Assembly (NCBI GenBank): GCA_002938075.1
Contig: PTLK01000033.1
Coordinates: 1 to 12,815, forward strand
Reading direction: 5' to 3'
Length of the DNA: 12,815 nucleotides
DNA from: Alphaproteobacteria bacterium MarineAlpha3_Bin3
GTDB taxonomy: Bacteria; Pseudomonadota; Alphaproteobacteria; Rhodospirillales; Casp-alpha2
The notes under the pieces are model-generated. The model had not been told where the DNA came from, did not search any database, and saw only the letters and a list, made by a program, of their open reading frames with translations. The first letter of the stretch is position 1. Each line of letters opens with the position of its first letter. Of the stretch, positions 7,175 through 12,815 are shown one piece after another. The position numbers and the translations under genes are program-made.

Positions 7175-10100
7175 ATGACAGAACTCGACCCCAACGAATT
7201 CCTTTATACCGGCAATCAGATTTACATCGCCGAGATGTACGAACGCTTTTTGGACGATCCGAGTTCGGTCGATCCCAATTGGCAGGCGTTCTTTTCCGGC
7301 CTCGCCGACGAAGCCCGCGACCTCATGCAGGAAAAGAAGGGCGCTTCGTGGGCACCGTCGGACGCCCACATCGCCGGCCGCGACAATCTGGCCCTGCTGT
7401 CGGGACAAACATCCGGCGAAGAGGCGGCCGAAGCGGCCCCCCAGGCGGTGCCGCGCATGGGCGCCGGCGGGGTCCGCGAGGCGACGCTGGATTCGATCCG
7501 CGCCCTGATGCTGATCCGGTCCTACCGGGTGCGCGGCCATCTGCTGGCTAAGCTCGACCCCCTGGAGCTGGAAGAACGCCAGGACCATCCCGAGCTCAAC
7601 CCCACCACCTATGGCTTCCAGGATCGGGATATGGACCGGGTTATCTACATCAACTACCTGCTGGGGCTGGAAACGGCGACGATCCGAGAGATCATGTCGA
7701 TCCTGCATCAGACCTATTGCGGCCACATCGGCATCGAATTCATGCACATCCAGGACCCGGGCGAGAAGGCGTGGCTCCAGGAGCGCATGGAATCCATCCA
7801 CAACCAGTCCCTTTTCACCGCCCGGGGCAAGCGCGCCATCCTCGACCGGCTGCTCGAAACCGAGGGTTTCGAGCAGTACCTGGACAAGAAATTCACAGGT
7901 ACCAAGCGTTTCGGGCTCGACGGCGGCGAAAGCCTGGTCCCGGCCATGGAGCAGATCTTCAAGCGCGGCAGCCAACTGGGGATCGAGGAAATCGTCCTCG
8001 GCATGTCCCATCGGGGGCGTTTGAACGTTCTCGCCAACGTCATGGCCAAGCCTTTCCAGGCCATCTTTTCCGAGTTCCAGGGCGGCACCCTCCATCCCGA
8101 CGACGTTTTGGGATCGGGCGACGTCAAATACCACCTGGGCACGTCGGCGGACCGGGTGTTCGACAACCGCACCGTGCACCTGTCGCTGACCGCCAACCCG
8201 TCGCACCTTGAGGTCGTCAACACCGTCTGCCTCGGCAAGGTGCGCGGCAAGCAACAGCAACGCAACGACGCCGAAAGGGAACAAGTGATGGCGCTGCTGC
8301 TGCACGGCGACGCCGCCTTTTCCGGCCAGGGCCTAGTGCCGGAGGCCTTCGATTTGTCGAACCTGATCGGCTATCGGACCGGCGGCACCGTTCACATCGT
8401 CATCAACAACCAGATCGGCTTCACCACGGCGCCCAAATATTCGCGCTCGTCGACCTATTGCACCGACGTCGCCAAGATCGTCTCCGCGCCCATTTTCCAC
8501 GTCAACGCCGACGACCCGGAGGCGGTCGTCCATTGCGCCCGCATGGCCACCGAATATCGCCAGAAATTCAAGAAGGACGTGGTCATCGACATGATCTGCT
8601 ACCGCCGCCACGGTCACAACGAAGGCGACGAGCCGATGTTCACCCAGCCGACCATGTACAAGAAGATCGCCGAACACCCGACGACCTGCGAAATCTACGC
8701 CAACAAGCTGGTCGCCGAAGGCGTCCTTACCCAAGAGGACCTGGAACAGGCGAAAGCAGATATCAAAAAGGAACTGGACGAGGCCTTCGAGGCGGCGGCC
8801 AGCTACAAGGCCAACAAGGCGGACTGGCTGGACGGCGCCTGGGAGAAGCTGTCGGTGGCGTCCGGCGACGCCCGGCGCGGCGAAACCGGCGTTTCCATGG
8901 AGCGCCTGAAAGAGATCGGCCAGGCGCTGACCCGCGTTCCCGATAACTTCAATCTCAATCGGAAAATCGTCCGTCAGCTCGAAGCCAAGCGCAAGATGAT
9001 CGATTCCGGGAAAGGCATCGACTGGACGACGGCCGAGGCGCTGGCCTTCGGGTCGCTGCTGCTCGAAGGCCACCCGGTACGCCTGTCCGGACAGGATTCC
9101 GGCCGCGGCACGTTTTCACAGCGCCACTCGGTGCTCGTCGATCAAACCAACGACGAACGCTATATCCCGCTTTCCAACCTGCGCTTCGGGCAATCGCCGT
9201 TCGAGGTCCTGGACAGCCCGCTTTCCGAGGCCGGGGTGCTCGGTTTTGAGTACGGCTACAGCCTGTCCGAACCGCAGATGCTGATCCTGTGGGAGGCCCA
9301 ATTCGGCGACTTCGCCAACGGCGCCCAGGTGGTGATCGACCAGTTCGTTTCGTCGGGCGAGCACAAATGGCTGCGCATGTCGGGCCTGGTGATGCTGCTG
9401 CCGCACGGCTTCGAAGGCCAGGGGCCGGAACACTCGTCGGCGCGGCTTGAACGCTACCTGCAGCTCTGCGCCGAAGACAACATGCAGGTCTGCAACTGCA
9501 CCACGCCGTCCAACTATTTCCACGTCCTGCGCCGCCAGATGCGCCGCGATTTCCGCAAGCCCCTGGTGTTGATGACGCCGAAGTCGTTGCTTCGCCACAA
9601 GGGCTGCGTCTCCGAGCTCAAGGACATGGCCGAGGGCACCACCTTTCACCGGGTGCTTTGGGACGACGGCGATGTGCTGGCCGACGACAAGATCAGGAAA
9701 TTGGTGCTGTGCTCCGGCAAAGTCTATTTCGACCTCTTGGAGGAACGCGAGAAGCGCAAGCAGAAAGACGTCTACATTCTTCGGGTCGAACAGTTGTTCC
9801 CGTTCCCGAAGAAGGCGTTGAGCGAGGAAATGAGCCGCTTCAAGAACGTCGAGGAAATCGTCTGGTGCCAGGAAGAACCGCGCAACATGGGATCGTGGAG
9901 CTTCATTTTCGAGCCCCTGGAAGAGACGCTCATTGAAATCGGCGCCCCCGTGACCCGGCCGGCCTATGCCGGGCGGGCGGCGGCAGCGGCGCCGGCGGCG
10001 GGGACCATGAAACGGCATCTCGTGCGCCAGGAAAAACTGGTCGACAAGGCCCTGACCATCAACAAGGCGCCGAAAAAAAAGACGGCTAAAGCCAAAAAAG

Positions 10101-10180
10101 AAAAAAATATTAAGAGGCGAGGACGGGCCGGAGGCCCGGACAGAGACAAATTCAGTAGACGTCAGTTGCGGAAAACATAA
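7175..10180 (+). CDS. sucA: 2-oxoglutarate dehydrogenase E1 component, with Lys-rich C-terminal extension
   Basis: SucA is the thiamine-diphosphate E1 of the 2-oxoglutarate dehydrogenase complex. It decarboxylates 2-oxoglutarate and passes the succinyl group to the lipoyl arm of SucB. The N-terminal E2-binding helix region is visible as FLYTGNQIYIAEMYERFLDD (residues 9-28). YCGHIGIEFMHI (181-192), GMSHRGRLNVL (276-286) and VKYHLG (317-322) are characteristic. The thiamine motif runs from HGDAAFSGQG (377-386) to VINNQIGF (409-416). CYRRHGHNEGDEP and the pyrimidine-domain stretch LSGQDSGRGTFSQRH follow. I chose ATG 7175; a TTG at 7133 would add 14 residues that look unlike the family. The enzyme part ends near residue 963, as expected. 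The remaining 38 residues are Lys/Arg-rich, follow an A8 run and contain AT-rich codons unlike the rest of the gene, so the true end may be near 10089. Confidence 0.96.
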   Translation: MTELDPNEFLYTGNQIYIAEMYERFLDDPSSVDPNWQAFFSGLADEARDLMQEKKGASWAPSDAHIAGRDNLALLSGQTSGEEAAEAAPQAVPRMGAGGVREATLDSIRALMLIRSYRVRGHLLAKLDPLELEERQDHPELNPTTYGFQDRDMDRVIYINYLLGLETATIREIMSILHQTYCGHIGIEFMHIQDPGEKAWLQERMESIHNQSLFTARGKRAILDRLLETEGFEQYLDKKFTGTKRFGLDGGESLVPAMEQIFKRGSQLGIEEIVLGMSHRGRLNVLANVMAKPFQAIFSEFQGGTLHPDDVLGSGDVKYHLGTSADRVFDNRTVHLSLTANPSHLEVVNTVCLGKVRGKQQQRNDAEREQVMALLLHGDAAFSGQGLVPEAFDLSNLIGYRTGGTVHIVINNQIGFTTAPKYSRSSTYCTDVAKIVSAPIFHVNADDPEAVVHCARMATEYRQKFKKDVVIDMICYRRHGHNEGDEPMFTQPTMYKKIAEHPTTCEIYANKLVAEGVLTQEDLEQAKADIKKELDEAFEAAASYKANKADWLDGAWEKLSVASGDARRGETGVSMERLKEIGQALTRVPDNFNLNRKIVRQLEAKRKMIDSGKGIDWTTAEALAFGSLLLEGHPVRLSGQDSGRGTFSQRHSVLVDQTNDERYIPLSNLRFGQSPFEVLDSPLSEAGVLGFEYGYSLSEPQMLILWEAQFGDFANGAQVVIDQFVSSGEHKWLRMSGLVMLLPHGFEGQGPEHSSARLERYLQLCAEDNMQVCNCTTPSNYFHVLRRQMRRDFRKPLVLMTPKSLLRHKGCVSELKDMAEGTTFHRVLWDDGDVLADDKIRKLVLCSGKVYFDLLEEREKRKQKDVYILRVEQLFPFPKKALSEEMSRFKNVEEIVWCQEEPRNMGSWSFIFEPLEETLIEIGAPVTRPAYAGRAAAAAPAAGTMKRHLVRQEKLVDKALTINKAPKKKTAKAKKEKNIKRRGRAGGPDRDKFSRRQLRKT
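10073..10081 (+). other. A8-G run with in-frame dnaX-type slippery heptamer
   Basis: Eight A's followed by G are read in the sucA frame as AAA AAA AAG, so positions 10075-10081 are A AAA AAG, the same heptamer in the same phase as the dnaX frameshift site. In the -1 frame the next codons are GAC GGC TAA, ending at 10089. No close downstream stem or strong upstream Shine-Dalgarno is present; only the weak GGC TAAA GCC hairpin follows. The run could also be a homopolymer error or a site of transcriptional slippage. Confidence 0.5.
10119..10148 (+). repeat. Second copy of the leader element (element 2) inside the sucA tail
   Basis: GAGGAC (10119-10124) and GAGACA (10143-10148) stand at the same distance, 24 bases start to start, as in the sucA leader. 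Between them CGGGCC (10124-10129) and GGCCCG (10133-10138) form a 6-bp hairpin with a GGA loop. In comparison with the leader copy the third pair changes from C-G to G-C and pairing is kept. It ends 49 bases before the sucB ATG. Confidence 0.4.
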
Positions 10181-10186
10181 GAGATT

Positions 10187-10191
10187 GAGGG
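10187..10191 (+). promoter_or_regulatory. Ribosome binding site of sucB
   Basis: GAGGG lies six bases before the sucB ATG at 10198 and fixes that start. The nominal gap after the sucA stop is only 17 bases. Confidence 0.75.
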
Positions 10192-10197
10192 TAAAAC

Positions 10198-11484
10198 ATG
10201 GCTGTTGAAATCAAGGTTCCCACGCTAGGCGAATCGGTGACCGAAGCGACCGTCGCCAAGTGGTTCAAGGCCGCCGGCGACGCCGTTGCCGTCGACGAGG
10301 CCCTGGTCGAACTGGAGACGGACAAGGTCACGGTCGAGGTCAACTCGCCGGTCGCCGGCGCCCTGAAAACCATCTCGGCGGCCGAAGGCGCGGAAGTCCT
10401 GGTCGACGCTTTGCTGGGGGTCATCGACGAAGGTGCCGCCGCCATTGAAGAGGCCCCCGCCCCCGAAGCCAAAGAAGAAGCCAAGGAAGAGGCCGCGCCG
10501 GCGCCAACTCCGGCCCCCGAACCGGCTCCGGCTCCCGCTCCCGCCCCGGCCACGGCCGCCGCTGCGCCGGCCACCAAGCCCTTGTCGCCGGCGGTGCGCA
10601 AGCTGGTCGATGACAGCAATCTTGACGCTTCGGTGATCCCGGCGACCGGCAAGGGCGGCCGCCTGACCAAGGGTGACGTTCAGGACTTCATCGCCAAGGG
10701 CGGGGCCGCCGCCGCGCCTGCTGCTGCTCCCAGGGGCGCGCCCGCCGCCGCACCGGCCGGTCCCTTGCCACCGCGTCCCGAAGACCCGCGCGAGGAACGG
10801 GTTAAGATGACCAAGCTGCGCAAGATCATCACCGCTCGTTTGAAGGAGGCCCAGAACACCGCCGCCATGCTGACGACCTGGAACGAGGTCGACATGGGCG
10901 CGGTGATGGATTTGCGCGCCACCTACAAGGACGCCTTCGAGAAGAAGCATGACACCCGGCTCGGCTTCATGTCGTTTTTCGTCCGCGCCGCCTGCATCGG
11001 GTTGAAGGAATGGCCGGCGGTCAACGGCGAAATCTACGGCGACGAGATCATCTACAAGAACTACTACAACATCGGCGTCGCCGTCGGCTCGTCCAAGGGC
11101 CTGGTGGTGCCTGTGCTGCGCGACGCCGACAAGATGAGCTTCGCCGATATCGAAGGCACGATCCGGGGCTTCGGCCTCCGGGCCCGGGACGGCAAGCTCG
11201 GCATCGACGAGATGTCGGGTGGCACGTTCACCATCTCCAACGGCGGCGTCTTCGGGTCGTTGAATTCGATGCCGATCCTGAACGTGCCGCAGTCGGCGGT
11301 CCTGGGCATGCACAAGATCGACAAACGCCCGGTCGCCATCGGCGACGAGGTCGTCATCCGACCGATGATGTACCTGGCGCTGAGCTACGACCACCGCATC
11401 GTCGACGGCCGCGAGGCGGTGTCCTTCCTGGTGCGGATGAAGGAATGCATCGAGGACCCACAACGCATCCTGGTCGACGTTTAG
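10198..11484 (+). CDS. sucB: Dihydrolipoyllysine succinyltransferase, E2 of 2-oxoglutarate dehydrogenase
   Basis: SucB forms the core of the 2-oxoglutarate dehydrogenase complex and transfers the succinyl group from its lipoyl arm to CoA. Three parts are clear in the 428 residues. The lipoyl domain (about 1-77) has the modified lysine K43 in ETDKVTVEV. The peripheral-subunit-binding domain (about 129-166) reads LSPAVRKLVDD to RLTKGDVQDFI. The catalytic domain (about 200-428) ends with SYDHRIVDGREAV, containing catalytic H399 and D403. The first linker (about 81-127) is Ala/Pro-rich and notably acidic at its start, with Glu at 84, 85, 90, 93, 94, 97, 98 and 108. The second linker (about 168-196) is Ala/Pro-rich and mostly uncharged. 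RVKMTKLRKIITARL at 201-215 is the usual entry to the catalytic domain and argues for succinyl- rather than acetyltransferase, as does the neighbour sucA. Confidence 0.97.
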   Translation: MAVEIKVPTLGESVTEATVAKWFKAAGDAVAVDEALVELETDKVTVEVNSPVAGALKTISAAEGAEVLVDALLGVIDEGAAAIEEAPAPEAKEEAKEEAAPAPTPAPEPAPAPAPAPATAAAAPATKPLSPAVRKLVDDSNLDASVIPATGKGGRLTKGDVQDFIAKGGAAAAPAAAPRGAPAAAPAGPLPPRPEDPREERVKMTKLRKIITARLKEAQNTAAMLTTWNEVDMGAVMDLRATYKDAFEKKHDTRLGFMSFFVRAACIGLKEWPAVNGEIYGDEIIYKNYYNIGVAVGSSKGLVVPVLRDADKMSFADIEGTIRGFGLRARDGKLGIDEMSGGTFTISNGGVFGSLNSMPILNVPQSAVLGMHKIDKRPVAIGDEVVIRPMMYLALSYDHRIVDGREAVSFLVRMKECIEDPQRILVDV

Positions 11485-11504
11485 CGCCCTTCACGCTCTG
11501 AGGA

Positions 11505-11509
11505 AAGGA
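11505..11509 (+). promoter_or_regulatory. Ribosome binding site of lpd
   Basis: AAGGA within AGGAAAGGA lies eight bases before the lpd ATG at 11518. The sucB-lpd gap is 33 bases, with no terminator, so the two are probably co-transcribed. Confidence 0.75.
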
Positions 11510-11517
11510 CCGGCATC

Positions 11518-12815
11518 ATGAGTGACGTATACGATCTCGTCGTTATCGGCGGCGGCCCCGGCGGCTACGTCGCTGCCATCCGCGCCGCGCAACTGGGCCT
11601 GAAGACGGCCATCGTCGAAAAGTATGGCACCTTGGGCGGCACGTGCCTCAACGTCGGCTGCATCCCGTCGAAGGCACTGTTGCAGTCGTCGCACCATTTC
11701 GAGGTAGCAAACCACGAGTTCGCCCACCACGGCATCAAGACCACCGGGCTGACCCTCGACCTCAAGACGATGATGGGGCGCAAGGACAAGGTGGTCCAGG
11801 AGCTGACCCAGGGCATCGAGTTCCTGATCAAGAAGAACAAGATCGATTACGTTGTCGGCGAAGGAAAGATTGCCGCCCCCGGCGAGGTCGCCGTCAAGCC
11901 GGCCAAGAAAGGGGGCAAGAAAAAGGTTCTCAAGACCGAAAACACCATCATCGCCACCGGGTCGGACGTGACGCCGCTTGCCGGGGTCACGATCGACGAG
12001 AAGCGGATCGTCAGTTCCACCGGCGCGCTTGAACTCAAGAAAGTACCGCAGACCCTGGTCGTCGTCGGCGCCGGGGTCATCGGGCTGGAACTGGGCTCGG
12101 TGTGGGGGCGGCTGGGCGCCAAGGTGACGGTGGTCGAATTCCTCGACCACATCCTGTCCGGCATGGACGGCGAGGTGTCCAAGCAGATGCAGCGCATCCT
12201 CGCCAAGCAGGGCATGGAATTCAAACTGTCGTCCAAGGTCACCGCCGCCAAGGCGTCGAAGGCCGGGGCAACCTTAAGCATCGAGCCCGTTTCTGGTGGA
12301 AAGAAGGAAGCGCTGAAGGCCGACGTGGTGCTGGTCGCCATCGGGCGGCGGCCCTACATCGAGGGCCTGGGGCTCGACAAGGCAGGCGTCGAAATGGACG
12401 ACCACGGCTTCATCAAGGTCGACGAGGACTTTCAGACCAACGTCGAGGGCATCTTCGCCATCGGCGACGTCATCGGCGGCGCCATGCTGGCGCACAAGGC
12501 CGAGGACGAAGGCGTGGTGGCGGTCGAGATCATAGCCGGCCAGTCGGGGCACATCGACTACGACGCCATCCCCGGCGTCGTCTACACTTGGCCCGAGGTA
12601 GCGAACCTCGGCAAGACCGAAGAGCAACTGAAGGAAGCCGGCGTCGACTACCGGGTCGGCAAGTTCCCGTTCACCGCCAATTCCCGGGCCCGCTGCAACG
12701 CCGACGCCGACGGCTTCGTCAAGATCCTCGCCGACGCCACGACCGACGCGGTGCTCGGCTGCCACATCATCGGCCCCGAGGCCGGGGATTTGATCCAGGA
12801 GGTCGCCGTCGCCAT
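11518..12815 (+). CDS. lpd: Dihydrolipoyl dehydrogenase (3' partial)
   Basis: Lpd is the FAD-dependent E3 that reoxidises the dihydrolipoyl arm of E2 and makes NADH. Its position after sucB suggests service to the 2-oxoglutarate dehydrogenase complex, though one Lpd may serve several complexes. The frame is open at the window edge with 432 codons visible; the family is usually about 465-475, so the C-terminal catalytic His-Glu region lies outside. Seen motifs are the FAD fold DLVVIGGGPGGYVAA (6-20), the redox disulfide GGTCLNVGCIPSK with C43 and C48, the ATGSD turn (146-150), the NAD fold VVVGAGVIGLELGSVWGRLG (181-200) and the second FAD contact AIGDV (314-318). A lysine-rich loop at 127-139 (seven Lys in 13 residues) replaces a usually less charged turn before the ATG motif. 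FPFTANSRARC (383-393) begins the interface-domain part typical of Lpd. Confidence 0.96.
   Translation, partial: MSDVYDLVVIGGGPGGYVAAIRAAQLGLKTAIVEKYGTLGGTCLNVGCIPSKALLQSSHHFEVANHEFAHHGIKTTGLTLDLKTMMGRKDKVVQELTQGIEFLIKKNKIDYVVGEGKIAAPGEVAVKPAKKGGKKKVLKTENTIIATGSDVTPLAGVTIDEKRIVSSTGALELKKVPQTLVVVGAGVIGLELGSVWGRLGAKVTVVEFLDHILSGMDGEVSKQMQRILAKQGMEFKLSSKVTAAKASKAGATLSIEPVSGGKKEALKADVVLVAIGRRPYIEGLGLDKAGVEMDDHGFIKVDEDFQTNVEGIFAIGDVIGGAMLAHKAEDEGVVAVEIIAGQSGHIDYDAIPGVVYTWPEVANLGKTEEQLKEAGVDYRVGKFPFTANSRARCNADADGFVKILADATTDAVLGCHIIGPEAGDLIQEVAVA

Noticed and set aside
7106..8305. Long open frame on the minus strand opposite sucA (399 codons)
   Set aside because: It mirrors the third-position GC bias of sucA, shows no family resemblance, and overlaps a strongly supported gene. 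The other long minus-strand frames, such as 3853-4692 and 4997-6133, are rejected for the same reason.
10124..10138. GC stem as the stimulator of frameshifting at the A8-G site
   Set aside because: It lies about 42 bases after the slippery heptamer, well beyond the usual 5-9 base spacer.

Overview
The window looks like a GC-rich alphaproteobacterial chromosome segment, most like Rhodospirillales or relatives. This rests on the gene order mdh-sucC-sucD-sucA-sucB-lpd, on an AFG1/ZapE-type ATPase just upstream, and on protein sequences that read as alphaproteobacterial versions of these families. All genes lie on the + strand. No RNA gene, insertion sequence, CRISPR array, phage gene or attachment site is visible. 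The exact species cannot be read from the sequence.

Layout. Positions 1-520 hold the 3' end of a SAF-domain, homoserine-dehydrogenase-like oxidoreductase, closely followed by zapE (532-1674). A 148-bp AT-rich gap carries a possible promoter, an inverted repeat and a terminator-like hairpin. It leads into nadA (1823-2755) and nadC (2760-3605), two steps of de novo NAD synthesis, without nadB beside them. A 187-bp gap with a possible small ORF, alternative hairpins and a candidate -10 box precedes the TCA-cycle cluster: mdh (3793-4971), sucC (5030-6226), sucD (6226-7101), sucA (7175-10180), sucB (10198-11484) and lpd (11518 to the window edge). Together these encode 2-oxoglutarate -> succinyl-CoA (SucA/SucB/Lpd), succinyl-CoA -> succinate (SucCD) and malate -> oxaloacetate (Mdh). 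NAD made through NadA/NadC is the cofactor of Mdh and Lpd.

The enzymes are ordinary families, but several details are not. NadA appears to lack about 28 residues of its most conserved region, including the first iron-sulfur cysteine. Malate dehydrogenase carries a 76-residue Lys/Ala/Arg tail like histone H1. SucA has a Lys-rich tail that follows an A8-G run identical to the dnaX slippery heptamer in the correct frame, with a stop five codons after the run begins in the -1 frame. A 30-base element (GAGGAC, N18, GAGACA, with a changed but still paired stem in the middle) occurs both in the sucA leader and inside the sucA tail. This suggests that the tail is read-through of a former sucA-sucB spacer, or that the A-run is miscounted. 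I see no wholly new multi-gene system. The best leads are the basic tails, the slippery site, the repeated RNA-like element and the altered NadA.
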